DNA of 64,000 nt, from the NCBI GenBank assembly GCA_027559495.1, contig JAMXSV010000017.1:186001-250000 (forward strand), in the 5' to 3' direction. Position 1 is the first letter of the stretch; each line of letters starts with the position of its first letter. Source of the stretch: Aurifilum marmelostoma. Taxonomy: Eukaryota > Ascomycota > Sordariomycetes > Diaporthales > Cryphonectriaceae. This document shows, piece by piece, positions 41,216-52,666 of this stretch. The position numbers were made by a program, and so were the translations under genes. The notes beneath the pieces were generated by a model. That model was not told the DNA's origin. It did no database searches and worked only from the letters and a program-made list of their open reading frames with translations.

Positions 41216-44107
41216 TCAAGAGGCTCCTTCGTTCAAAGCGTGTGGCTCTTGCTTTTGATCGCCGTAGACCACCTCCTCAGTCTGGTCCGGGACGCAGTTC
41301 CCATCCTCGTCTTTCTTGATCCAGGTGTCGATGATTGGACAATTGTAGGCAGTATCATCCTCAGTCCCGTCCACCTCCAGTTTGCGCTTACGCGTCTCAT
41401 GCTCCTCCAGGGCACGAGCTCGCCGGTCCTCGTCGTCCGCCATTACGTGGGCAACCCAATTGTTTCTGCGGTTGCTGTGCTCATCCTGAGTAAGAGACGC
41501 ATCCTGGCTACCACGGTGAGGACCTCGCCTCACATTGCGACGCCCCTTGAAGTGCTGCGGGTTGCGGCCACGCTGGGAGCCTTGCTCTCGTCCTCCCCGA
41601 CTTCCTGGAGGACTACCCTGCGGGCCTTCTTCACTTGGGTCTTCACCTTTGAATACCAGTTGTCCAGTGGTTGGACTGGACTTTTTGGCAATCTGAATAG
41701 AGTCCTGTTGGCTGGAAGTGCTGGTGACATGCGGGTCCTGAGAGGTACTGGTCTCTTCACTCCGCGGGTCATCCCCGTCACCGGTAGACTGCTCGGACGG
41801 CTGAAGGAAAGTGTCTCTCGCAGGGAAACATACCGTGTCTTCACCATCGCTGGGTAGGCTGGAGCTGGAGCTAGAGCTAGAATTGTTCGCATCTCCCTTA
41901 ACTTCTTCGACGAGACGTGGTGTGGGATCTTCAGTCAGATGGCTCGTAGAATCCATGTCGCTGAAGTCGAACCGGTGCTCGTGTTCAGGGTTCGCGATCT
42001 TGGGCAGTTCACGGATGAGCATTTCGGCATCGATGAGCGCATCGAACGTCTCGCCAGGCGTAACGGATCGGGATCGAGTTTCGAGCTCGCTACTCCTGCT
42101 GACCTTCCTCGTGTTCTTCTGATCATCGCGCTGACGATCAAATGCACGAGATAGAGGTGAGTCGGCAGCGACAGTATCTCGACGGAGTGACAACTGCTTG
42201 GCTTTCTTGGTTCCCCTCTTTTCCTTTCTCTCTTTCTTCTCGGCTTCTCGGCCAGCCTGTTCGGCACGTCGCCGCTCTTGTTGTCGTAGGTGCCAATTGA
42301 TCAGAGAATCCCTCTGCAGAACGGTGCCCTGGGGATTTTCGGGATGCTTGGCAAACACCAATCTCGTCGAGAAGGGTACTAGCTCGAGCTTGGACAAGTT
42401 ACGCCTCGCTACCGCGACCACATCCTCTGCAGTCTTCGAGGGCTCAGCTGTGATCGCCTTGGACATGTTGGTGGAGTCATTCGGACTCTGCTCATCCTTG
42501 TTACCCATACGGCTAGTTGTAAAGAGATCATGCTCCTCTTCCTTTTCATGGTCGACAGCGGCGGTGAACTTCGAGTCCTGCTGATCCACAACGGATGTAT
42601 CAGCCGCTGCCTTAATTGCTTTCTTCCTCGGCCTCCGCTTCTTCTTTGCCTGCTTCTGCTGTACGTGGTCTTTATCCGTCTGTCCGGGCACACCGGGGCC
42701 CTCGCCACCGTCCTTGGTCCTACCCTCGAGGACATTTCGATCATCGGCTATCGAGCCGATGGTAACAGAGCTGGGGGCCGGACTGGGGGGCCGAGGGTCT
42801 TGCGGATACTCGTCTTGCATGATTGCACCCTTGCGCTCCTGACAAGATGATTCCTCGCTACTGAGACCTGGTGCGCCATCTTCTCGGAAAGCTGTGAACC
42901 CGTTGTTGCTTGTGGGGGAGAGAGGCAAAGTGACCTTAGGCTGGATAGGTGATTGAGGAGGCGATGGTGGGACGTCTGAGCGGGAGCCATCTTGTTTGTG
43001 ATCCCCACAATTCACCGCGTCGACTTCAGTGCCTGATTGTTCTGTCGCTGTTGCCACGCTATAGCCAGCATCATCGACTGCTGCAGTCTGAGACTCATCC
43101 ATCTCAGGAATTGGCAGCTTCACACTGGGCATAGCCTTAGGGTCAGTCGATGAGTTGACAGAAGGAGCGGCAATCGCCAGGGAACTAGCAAGGGCTCTCT
43201 GCTTGCGGATCTTCCTCTTCATGCTGCCGTTCCTCGGCTCATTGTATGACAGAGCACCACTAGCTGCGTGGGAGGGGGCGATAGAAGGGTCGTGGTTCAC
43301 AGGTGCTGTCAGATTGCCGTTTTCGCAGTAGGTCTTCCAAGCTTGGTCAAGCAACTTGATCTCTTTCTTGCTTATGAGATCCCAGCTGAATGGAAAAACG
43401 CTGGTGTTGAGGGTTCGAAGAGACCAGTAAGTCATGCTCATGGGATAGAACGGAAAGGCGGCGAGACGAAGTTCGTAGTCCAACGGCGAGTCCTGGGCCA
43501 GGACCACACGGACAGCCAAATGTTCAAGTTGCTGGAACTGGTTTAAGGAAGAAGAAATGCCCTCAAGAGCGTGCTGATTGATGGATGGAAGGTTGTTAAC
43601 TGGGTAGGAAGAGGGAAAGTGGATTCGCACTCGGCTTCGTCTTGTGTATTTCTGGAGGTTGGGGTTCTGTAGGCGTGTGACAATCTGCTGAAGACAGGCT
43701 GCAGCAGCCTCAGTGTGCACAGCCTTGAGGTCCACAACAACTTCCAGGGCATTGGCATTGTAGATATAACGAGTGAAATCCTCAGAAAATTGTTTGTTGA
43801 CAAGGTGGAGGTTGCATGGGATCTTGTCCAGACGCTTGAATTGAGCAGTACCATGGGGTGTGTTGGGTACAAAGCGTTCAGGGACATTGCGGTTCATGCC
43901 GGTCTCAGAAACCACCCAGTCGAGCTTGAAGTCATCACGCCTCTCACGAGACCAGGCATACTGGTAGATCTTGTTGCGGATGAAGCTCAAGGGGCGGACA
44001 TTGCCCAAGGGGTCGATCGGGTCAGCTCCAAAGAGCTTCAGGAGGGGACTGCCACTGGGGGCTGCGCATGCAACTGCTCCGGGGGCGGTTGAGTCAATGT
44101 TGTCCAT
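41216..44107 (-). CDS. Large disordered protein with 2EXR/F-box-like N-terminal domain
   Basis: Single exon of 963 residues from ATG 44107; the frame extends ten codons upstream only from a GTG. Residues about 20-260 are folded and begin SFIRNKIYQYAW, the pattern opening fungal 2EXR/F-box-like domains, followed by LHLVNKQFSEDFTRYIYNANALEVVVDL. The remaining 700 residues are low-complexity: Ser/Pro-rich, basic patches such as KKKRRPRKKAIKAAAD (likely NLS) and EKKERKEKRGTKKAKQ, a poly-Ser tract, and a Gly/Arg-rich segment near the end (RGGREQGSQRGRNP). A nuclear protein possibly contacting RNA is a reasonable inference; no specific function is known. Confidence 0.75.
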   Translation of the reverse strand: MDNIDSTAPGAVACAAPSGSPLLKLFGADPIDPLGNVRPLSFIRNKIYQYAWSRERRDDFKLDWVVSETGMNRNVPERFVPNTPHGTAQFKRLDKIPCNLHLVNKQFSEDFTRYIYNANALEVVVDLKAVHTEAAAACLQQIVTRLQNPNLQKYTRRSRVRIHFPSSYPVNNLPSINQHALEGISSSLNQFQQLEHLAVRVVLAQDSPLDYELRLAAFPFYPMSMTYWSLRTLNTSVFPFSWDLISKKEIKLLDQAWKTYCENGNLTAPVNHDPSIAPSHAASGALSYNEPRNGSMKRKIRKQRALASSLAIAAPSVNSSTDPKAMPSVKLPIPEMDESQTAAVDDAGYSVATATEQSGTEVDAVNCGDHKQDGSRSDVPPSPPQSPIQPKVTLPLSPTSNNGFTAFREDGAPGLSSEESSCQERKGAIMQDEYPQDPRPPSPAPSSVTIGSIADDRNVLEGRTKDGGEGPGVPGQTDKDHVQQKQAKKKRRPRKKAIKAAADTSVVDQQDSKFTAAVDHEKEEEHDLFTTSRMGNKDEQSPNDSTNMSKAITAEPSKTAEDVVAVARRNLSKLELVPFSTRLVFAKHPENPQGTVLQRDSLINWHLRQQERRRAEQAGREAEKKERKEKRGTKKAKQLSLRRDTVAADSPLSRAFDRQRDDQKNTRKVSRSSELETRSRSVTPGETFDALIDAEMLIRELPKIANPEHEHRFDFSDMDSTSHLTEDPTPRLVEEVKGDANNSSSSSSSSLPSDGEDTVCFPARDTFLQPSEQSTGDGDDPRSEETSTSQDPHVTSTSSQQDSIQIAKKSSPTTGQLVFKGEDPSEEGPQGSPPGSRGGREQGSQRGRNPQHFKGRRNVRRGPHRGSQDASLTQDEHSNRRNNWVAHVMADDEDRRARALEEHETRKRKLEVDGTEDDTAYNCPIIDTWIKKDEDGNCVPDQTEEVVYGDQKQEPHALNEGAS

Positions 44108-46115
44108 TGTGTTGTCCTCCTTCCGACACGTAAACACGTCTTAGCTGGGATGCTTTATGGTGTCAACAGCAAGTCCTCGAGTTATCTGTGGCGCTTTTAT
44201 CTGTGTACTCACCCTGAGAATGATCAGAGAGATTCTGAAAGAGGTTCTCCTTGGGACCTCTGATGGATGTCCAGTGGTGGGCCGCACAGAGGAAGCAATC
44301 TCTTCACAGAGTTGAGGAGGGAGGTGGATGGGAGATTGTCAAAACAAATCAAACAGTGGACGCCTGGAATGTTATTGAGAAGAAAAGAAAGTTAGTCCAT
44401 AGGCACGCAGCAGATGCAAAGGGTAGAAGGGAGAGGCTGGGGTGGAGTGGATACCAACAATGGGTGGAAATGGGACGACAGTATCGCCTCCTTCACTCTA
44501 GTCTCTCCCGGGCTCTGTCTGTTCAAGGGCTGGGGTTAGGAGCATGAAGACGCCAGCAAAGGTCATGACAGCCATCACAGCCAGAATCATGAGCCACACC
44601 AAGAGAAGAGAGTCCATCTTAGTTGGCCATTGCAGAAGAGTCAGGACAAAGTGTGATGCAAGGTCTTGGGGCACGCGTGGTTGCTGCAGCTGGGTCGGGG
44701 TAGTTCAGAGGGAATGCAAATGACGAGTAGGATGACTATGGAGGAGCAAAATGAACCAGCCATGGCTGAAGTAGAGAGGTTAGACATGTAGTAAGTCATG
44801 TTCTCCTCATAGAGTTGCACCTGCCCATCCTAATAAGTCAATGGTGAAGGGCAGCTAGGTCTCCCACAGCTCCTTCCCCGTGGTGACCAGGCTGAATCCC
44901 CTGCTTTCTGACAATCCTTCTTCCTCTAGACAAGACAACCCGCCCTGCAGTCTCCCACAAAGATAAGTCCATGAAAGAAAAGAGAGTCAGAATTATCAGC
45001 CTCTTCCCCTGCATAGGGTGAGGCTTCCCAGACCCAAAGTACCCGCTACAGAACACTTGACTGCCTCTAATGGGAATGGATCACCCTCGCTTAGGCCTTG
45101 AGCGACCTTGGAACGTAGGGAAGAGGGTGCTATATTGCTGGGAATGGCTTCTTAACCACACAATAAATAGAAGAGAAGGACATATAGCAGATAGGACCTT
45201 GAGGCTAGGTATCTAGTATGCGTGGCCACGTTTGTAGACACAAGTCACCAGTGACTTCACAGCAGACAAAGGATGGTATTATTAGGATGAGACTGCCTTG
45301 AGAGACAAGACAGATAGATAGAGAGAAAGAGCATTGTATTAAGAACTAAATGAAAAGGGTCTCAACATGCACCGCCAACCCAGTCTTGTGGCGGTAGTGG
45401 CATAGTAGGAGGGCCGTGAAAGTGGCAACAACGAATCACGTTGACACCAACATGACCAACCTACCCGTTCCATCCCACCAGAACGGAGATAGAACAGGCT
45501 GCATGTCGTTTCTCTTGCCTCTCCAATCAGGACCACAACCGTATAACGGTGTATGTGGTCGTGCAAATGTAGATCTCAGAATGAAACTGAAGCCAGACGG
45601 GGTCACTGGCGTCCAGAGATTAACGAAGGATCAATTTCCTCTATGAGAGAACACCAACGACACAAGAATGTGTCCGACCATCCTGCAGCCTCATCAGACC
45701 AAAACGGATACCTCTGTGCTGTGGTCGGGCGTCTCAACTGTCATGAGGAGAAAGGAAAGAATTCAGAGAGAAGACACGAATTTTCGTACGCGAGATTTGG
45801 AGGTCGTTGCAAAAGCTGCAGCGCACACCCCTGTCAAGAAGCACGTGACCCCGCTGGCGGTGGAACGCTGCGATGAGCAACTCGCCGCGTTTGATTCGTC
45901 GAGCTTAGCCGAGGGCCCGACGGCGGATGGATACGGCAGCCCAGCATCATCGAACCTCGCCGATTTCAACCTCACTTCCGTCCTCCAGTTACAGCTCGTG
46001 CCTTGATGCCGGCCGTCGATTGACCGTCTCCACGCTTCTGCCCTGCTGAACGAAGTCAAGGTCACAGCGACGAGACAACTACATCGTTCGATCGATTGAA
46101 GCACATATAGCCAAT
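44108..46115. other. Spacer between divergent genes
   Basis: About 2 kb. It contains a 39-codon minus-strand ORF at 44498-44617 that is mostly one membrane helix (see findings). Frames at 45553-46006 show no domain features. Bases just before 46116 form the SDH3 promoter. Confidence 0.5.
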
Positions 46116-46904
46116 ATGATCACCTCAAGGGCAGGCCTCACGGCCGTTCGCCGGGGTAAGTGACCAAATACTTTCAAGCGTTGTTCAACTTGCCCAGCAC
46201 CTTCGCCAGCAGTCTCCCACAACATGCCTTGCACTGCTGTCGCAGTTGGCGCCAAACTTCACGGCTCTCAAGCCTGGTGCTGGGTGTCCAGGCTGTGCTC
46301 TCTCCCTCCCTCCCTCCGTCCATCACCCTCCAATCTCCTCCCGGATGCTAACAACAAGTCTCCTTGCTCCAATATAGTAGCCAAGCCCACCAACTTCTTC
46401 ACCCCGACCGCCTCCGCCCTCCTCGTCCAGGCCCAACAGCCCCTCCAGATCCGCCGCACGGCAGCGACCCAACCCATGAGCGCCGTCGACGCCCAGTCCC
46501 TCCTCGCCAAGCAGCGCCTCCAGCGGCCCGTCTCCCCGCACCTCGAGATCTATGACAAGAAGCAGACCTTCATGGGCTCGTCCATCTGGCAGCGCTTCAC
46601 GGGCATGTTTTTCACCGGCTCCCTGTACGCCTACAGCATCGGCTACCTCGTCGCGCCCCTCGCCGGCTGGCACCTCGAGAGCGCCTCCGTCGCCGCTGCC
46701 TTTGCCGGCCTGCCGCTGCTTGTCAAGGGTGGTGTCAAGGTTGGTCTGGCCTGGCCGTTCGTGTACCACCTGATCAACGGGCTCAAGCACCTATGGAACG
46801 ATTCTACGGCCAAGGGATTCAGGAAGGCGACAATCAAGAGGACTGAGTATATTGTTTGGGGGAGTTCCACGGTGGTGGCTCTGGGCCTGGCTTTTCTTCT
46901 ATAG
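46116..46904 (+). CDS. SDH3: Succinate dehydrogenase cytochrome b560 subunit (complex II membrane anchor)
   Basis: Mitochondrial inner-membrane subunit that helps bind haem b and ubiquinone in complex II. Exon 1 (46116-46155) codes only 13 residues; after a 222-base intron (GTAAGT...TATAG) exon 2 (46378-46904) codes the rest, 188 residues in all. The N-terminus is a presequence (ITSRAGLTAVRR, later IRRTAATQPM). The mature part opens with RPVSPHLEIYDKKQTFMGSSIWQRFTG, the family signature with quinone-site Ser and Arg, and has three membrane helices. YHLINGLKHLWND carries the haem-ligand His. It converges with TAF6. Confidence 0.93.
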
Positions 46905-47532
46905 AAGTCGCGAGAGTCAGGTGGGAAAGAAGCGCATATCGGAGATTCAGCTCAGGAGCCTGTCAAGGGAGACTCAGCAGGCAGCAGTGGCAGGAGAGAA
47001 ACACACCGCGAGTTTTGGCTAGACAGGGCAGGACAGCTATTATTATGGGTCGGAGTTCTATGTGCTTTGTAGCAATGAAGACAATGTAAAACGCACAAGC
47101 TGAAGTCTTCCCTTTCCGCAAGGCACTGTGAATACTGAGTCCGAACAGAAGAACCAATATATGGATAAGTATCTAGCTAAAGGGGTTCCGGGCATTGAAA
47201 GGAGGGCAGTGCACACCAGCCCAGCCGTTTTGAAGACGGCTCGCAGTCATCACGATGAAGACTTGTGATCTATACAACGTCGAGACTGCAAGGTCCTACC
47301 AAGCAATGTAGGAAAAAAGGTGTATATTTGAGAATAAATCATGTAACGGGCGTTGATGAGTATCATTTTCACCTCCTCCTGATTGCCCACGTGTCCTAAC
47401 GCCGTTTCTCGGAATCAAAGCAGGAGTCAAATAAGCCACAAGTCCCTATTCCTATAGTAAGCATACCACCAGCCTGGACTCCGTTCGCCATTATCAAAGA
47501 CGCGTCTCCCTTTCTGGCCTCCGTACAGGTTC
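46905..47532. other. Spacer between convergent SDH3 and TAF6
   Basis: 3' flanks of two genes ending toward each other; nothing recognised. Confidence 0.6.
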
Positions 47533-49015
47533 CTAATCGTCCTTGAACGCCTTGGCATCCAACACCAACCTGTTCAGCCGGTCGTTCTGCAGATTAAACA
47601 CGGCTCGCCCGATGGTTGGACCCAGGAATTCCTCCAGCTGCGCGGCGACATCCCCGTCCACCCTGCCGCTGACACCATTCATCATGTCGAAATCAGTCTT
47701 GTCGATAGTCTGAACGGCCTTGACGATCGCACCGAGCAGCAGGTCGTATTCCGCGTTCGGGACGCCCCTGTCTCGGAGGGATGACAGAATCATGGTATCA
47801 AAGGACTTGAGATTGGGCATCAGCAGCACCCGCACCGACATAGGGCCGCCAGCAGCGCTGAGGCCACACACGGCGCCGAACAGCACCGGGCAGGGCTTTG
47901 ACGGGTCCAGAAAGTACTTGAGGCAGGTCCTCGTGAGCTTGGGCCGCAGGCGCGTGTTCGACTTGCTATAGTTCTTGGCGATCCTGCCCAGGACACCGGC
48001 CGAGAACTCCCGCAGCTCGTACTGCTCCTTGACCGCATCCGTGCCCTCCTCCGATCCGACCTTCCTACTCATCAGACATGTCAAGACCGGCGCGCTCAGC
48101 GGGCTGGCGTAGGGGTCGAGGAAGAGGTTGGTATTGTCCAGCAGCGCGTCCGTAAGCTCCATCATCTGCCTCAAGACGAATGTGTCATCCAGCCTATGGG
48201 TGACCTGGTTCGCTATGAAGTTGACAAAATACGGGACAAGCTGGTGCAGGCCCGGGTCGGAGCGTACGGATTGTAGCGCGGCCTCGCGTAGCTGCCGCAC
48301 CTCGTCGTCGGGGTTATCGTCGAGGATCGCCGACTGGATCTTGTCGAAATACAAGACAAGCTCCTTCGAGATGATGTGCCTAACATGCGGTCTGAAGGAG
48401 ACGTTGTCGTTTCCGGCAAGCGCGGCGAGTGCAGGATTCGCGCCGGGGCCCTTGGGGACGAGCTCGGTTGGGCGGGATTCGGTGCTCGAGGGGTTCTGCG
48501 GTATGGTCGGCTGGACGCCCTCAATTGCGAGCCAGTGAGCTTTTCCCGACAAGCAGGCGGTGTTAGCAGATAGGATCTATGGCGCGGCAGGATACACGGC
48601 CTGTCGTACCTGTGAATGTAGCGTCTCGAGGCACCTTGGGGAGCGGTGCGTTGATGAGCTTCTCAAAGTCCACCTCCTCATCCTCAAGGTAGAACAGGGG
48701 CTGGCCAGGTCCCAGGCTCGCCTCTCCATATCGCAGTGGTCGGGTGGAGTCGTAACCATACAGAGGTTCCACGCCGAGGACCTTCAGCGCCTGCGATGTG
48801 TCCTGCACGGTCAGGGTGGTGCGGCCCGCGAGGCGCATGAAGCGCAGGCTCTCGATGATGACCTGGCCCAGGCGGTATTCGACATCTTGCTGGAGAACCT
48901 TGAGCGCGTCCTCGTTCAGGTTGCCGATGCCCACAGACTCGGCGACGTCTTTAACATTGTCTGGATTCCAGAGGAGACGCGACTCCTCTACGTGCTTTGG
49001 CGGGGCGGCGGCCAT
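47533..49015 (-). CDS. TAF6: Transcription initiation factor TFIID/SAGA subunit 6
   Basis: Nuclear subunit of TFIID and, in fungi, SAGA. Exons 49015-48610 and 48539-47533 encode 470 residues, and the splice restores [17 protein letters not shown], a hallmark of TAF6. Residues about 8-75 form the histone fold ([38 protein letters not shown]) that pairs with TAF9. A Pro-containing linker follows, then a C-terminal HEAT-like domain (about 190-450) including [15 protein letters not shown] and [17 protein letters not shown]. The length is typical of filamentous fungi. The intron is 70 bases with donor GTACGA and acceptor AAAAG. Confidence 0.93.
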
Positions 49016-50094
49016 AATGCCTGGCGCATGCAGTTCAGCCGGCCGCCAGGGCTGGTGTGTGGGACGAGTGCGGCGTCAGGTCAATGCCAAGCGAGACGGT
49101 TCGTAATGATGTTCGGGTTCCAAAACAGATTGTTCGTTGCAGGTTCGTTGTTGCTCATGAATGTGGTTGAGGAAGGGGGGCCGCCGTGGTTCGAGAAAGG
49201 CGCCGCGATGCGACAAGCTGGATGGATTCGGAGCTTGCTGGGTTGGGGAAGTGAGGTATAGCCGTCGTGGTCCAGGTACTATGTCAGGCCTGCAGGGCTG
49301 ATTCCGGGTAGAAGAGCGCTAGTACAGGGCCCTGCCTGCCGCTCCGAAAGCCTGAACGACTGATGGCTAAGAGGGGCTCAATCTTCTTTGCGGCGTGTTA
49401 CTGTTGAAATTTGTAGCTCCTTGAAGGCTCTCCAATACAAATTTAATCGAACTACTTTGTCGATCCTTTGAGGCCATAGGAAAACTCCGTCTTGTATGCA
49501 TGGAGTGTCCCCCCCCTTCTTCCCCCCCCAAAAAAAAGAGGAAAAGAAAAAATCCCTTTTGACAGCAACCAGGCGTTGCTCCTCAGGTCAACAACCCTGC
49601 TGGCCGCCCTCAAGGTGCGTCACTTACATCACTCAACTGCAGTCATGACACAGCTGCAGATACATGATAGGCAATAGGTTCGGAGTTGGTTGAGGAATCT
49701 AATTTCCCTCTCACATGATATACACTAATCACATCGCTATGTCACGAGATTGCTTCCATCCATTATGTTGTTGAAATAGTGAAATAAGCCGCCTACTTTC
49801 AAGAGCCCAACAAATCTAGATATTTCCAGCTCTCTTGGAGATTCATCCCATTTTTGTGTTCTCTTTTCAGATGAACTCCCAAACTCCACCGTGCTCATTA
49901 CACCAAATAAGAATCCAGCCTGCGAAAGGAAAAGGGGGTATTCAAGGAGCGACGTGAATGATGGGCATATTAGCCGAGTATGTCCCTGCCCAGGAATGTT
50001 CGAGACAATGCTACTCCAGACCTGGCCGTAGCCATCTCATTACAAATCCAATTATGTCATTAGAAGCGTAGATCCAAGTCAGAAAGTACTTGGA
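49016..50094. other. Spacer between TAF6 and the TRP-like gene
   Basis: TAF6 promoter side and 3' flank of the TRP-like gene. A short C-rich/A-rich tract lies at 49509-49550. No gene seen. Confidence 0.55.
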
Positions 50095-52666
50095 TCAGGA
50101 GTGTGGTTCGTATCCGATGCCTCTTTGCCAAGGACTGTCACATCTTGTCAGTCACCACTCTGATGTAGCCTAAATTGCCATCCAACTAATAGGAATGAGG
50201 ACTTACCTCGCATTATTCGCAGCCCTGTGTCCCGCAACTCCGCTGGACGCCGAGCTCGGGCTTCCACTGCTGCTTGCCAGCGGGCTTGATGGGACCGGCA
50301 CCCGGGATGGGTCCATCCGCATGCTGGCTGACGACCCGTTCGTGCTCGGGACTGACGACGGTCGCATCTTTTCGTTCATCTCCTCGCTTGTCCCGCTGTT
50401 CCTATCTGACCTCCTGCCAACCGCAAGGCCCCTCTGTCCTGGCAGGTTTGCCGTGGATGAGCCTATCGGGACAATCGAGTCCTCGTCATCCTCGTCTTCG
50501 AGAGGTGCCTTCACGTAACCGCCATCGCCGTGGTCCCCTCGTGCAGCAGCGGCCAGGGCATCTAGCTGCTGGGTTGTGTTAAGCACGGACCCAGACTTCA
50601 TGAAAGAGGTTCGGTCGTCGGCCATCTGGTAGCGGTTGTCTGGGTTGGACTTGAAAAAGATGACCACGGTGGTGATGATGAGAATCAGCAGCAGAATCAA
50701 GGAGACAGCTGCGTTGAGGATCCACAGAAGAATGCCGACGATTCCAATCATGAGGCCGGGTCCGTCAAAGACGTCGGTGAAGATGAGCAGGAAGACGGCG
50801 TTCAGGAAGTTAACAACGCAAATGGTCACGTTCATGGCATTGGTCGACTTGTCCATGTATGGGCGCAGGACGCTGGTGGCAATAAGGGCTGCGACCTCGA
50901 TAATGATGAGCGCCACGGCCTGGGTAACGCCGGAGCCTTGACCGAAAGCGATGAACATGGCCTTGAGGAGGGTGTGAAAGAGGACAGGTATAATGAAGTA
51001 ATAGGCGGAAGCGCGGAATTGGATGTACAGGAAGCCCCACTTGTTGAGCGCATGCTGGTCGGAGTAGAGGGCGTAGGCTGGGTTCTTGTGCAGAGCAATC
51101 TGTGGAAGTCGGTCAGCACCCTCTGCGCTATCGAATTTCGATCTTCCTTCTGATGAGTATGGACTTACGGAGCGCCTTGCCATGCGGAAGACATTCCAAG
51201 AGGCCCAGGCAAGAGATAAAATTAGACCCAAGAAAAACCCTACTGCCAGAACCATCTCCGCTGGAGAATCACCCTGGGTGAGCTCCCAGAGACACAAGAC
51301 CGAGAGCGGAAGGAAACCGACGAGGCTGATGCGGAACAAAATGCCCTTCAGATGGGTTCCTAATATTCAAATTTCATCAATACACAGCCGACCTGCAGAG
51401 ACGGTAGGGATCAGACTTACGCCAGTCACGTCGGAACTCCACAAAAGTTTCACTTCCCATCCAACCGGCCCTGACACCACCCTCACAAATATACTTGAAC
51501 GTGATCACGGCCAGGGCGCTGAGGACAAGGAAAATACAGTACCAGACCAGGCCGGTCATGAAGAAGTTTGTCGTCTCGATGTTGGCCTGGTACGCATATC
51601 GCTGGATGCCCGTGACTACATAATCTCCAGAGCTGCTTTTGACGTTTCCTGATCTCTTGGCAAGGCTGGAGACATGCCCCGCAACCGTGTCGGCCCTGGG
51701 CATCATTGCAACGGCCCTCCGAAAGAGGCCCATCTTGAGAAGCGCCTTGTCCGCTTTTGGCGCCATGGCAGCGGCCCTCCGGAATAGACCGGTATGCTGA
51801 GTCGGCCCTTCGAGGATGGCCATGGATCGCTTCTGCACCTGGACCGAGACCTGGTTGAGAGAGTCGAAAATGTTCGCCGCGGTGCCGCCTGTGGACCGCT
51901 GGTACCACGTGAAGATGTCCTGCATGAACTGTACCCTGATGATGCCCAGACTCCATGACAGGTCCTGCGTCCACGCGGCGACCGAGGGCGGGAGGGGGGT
52001 GGCGACAAGGCCGACGATAGCCTGTGACTGGAAGTAGCTGCAGAGGGCCAGCGCGTTGGCGGCGACGTGGGCTGCAGCGTTCTGATGGCCGAGGCCGGAC
52101 ATGAGGGCGGAGGACGCAAGGGCCAGACCGGCGACGATGGCCGTGACCCATTTGACTGCCACCAGATCAACCGTCTTTCCGTTCGAAACAGAGGCCTGCA
52201 CACAGGCAACAGGCGATCCGTCTGTGTTGTTGATGTAGACCTTGACCTTGGCGTCGATGTCGGGGAAGGTATAGGCGATGCTGGGGATAACGGTCTTGGC
52301 GCTTGGGTCGACGGGGAGGGTGAAGGGGTTGTTCAGGTTGCCTGGACTCATAGGACAGAAGCCTGCGAACTCCTCACCGGCCGTACAAGGGTCAATCGTC
52401 TTCCGCATGATCTGGTACCCGTAGGCGGTGATCTCGAAATCGAACAGGACGTTTCCTGAGACGGTAGAGGACGCCGTCATGTCGACGGACATAGAGTTGT
52501 TGTCGGGCGTATAGACGACATCGAACAGACTGGCCGAGAAGCCCGAGTCGGCCTGGCAGGTGCTGAGTGATGTTGTGTAGAGAACATATTCAGCAGCGGC
52601 GGAGGTGATGGTGGAGGCGAAGGACAGAAGGACCAAAGGCAGGCCCCGAGCCCTTGGGAAACGCAT
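50095..52666 (-). CDS. TRP-like/Flc-family membrane protein
   Basis: Fungal Flc-type protein, implicated in FAD transport into the ER and in calcium and wall homeostasis. Four exons: 52666-51421, 51359-51169, 51099-50207 and a 40-base last exon 50134-50095, 789 residues. The signal peptide (about 1-25) is followed by an ML-like lumenal domain to about 165 with Cys at 37, 93, 104 and 155, then a hydrophobic TRP-like region with about nine membrane segments and a disordered cytoplasmic tail. The second intron (69 bases) is stop-free and in frame. Exon 3 would stop at TAA inside GTAAGT, but splicing there extends the tail (see findings). A loop contains two copies of GLFRRAxAMxPxAD 20 residues apart. 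Confidence 0.87.

Noticed and set aside
46224..46377. Open frame extending SDH3 5' of exon 2
   Set aside because: It lacks the presequence and overlaps a clear intron (GTAAGT at 46156, TATAG before 46378); exon 1 at 46116 gives a proper start.
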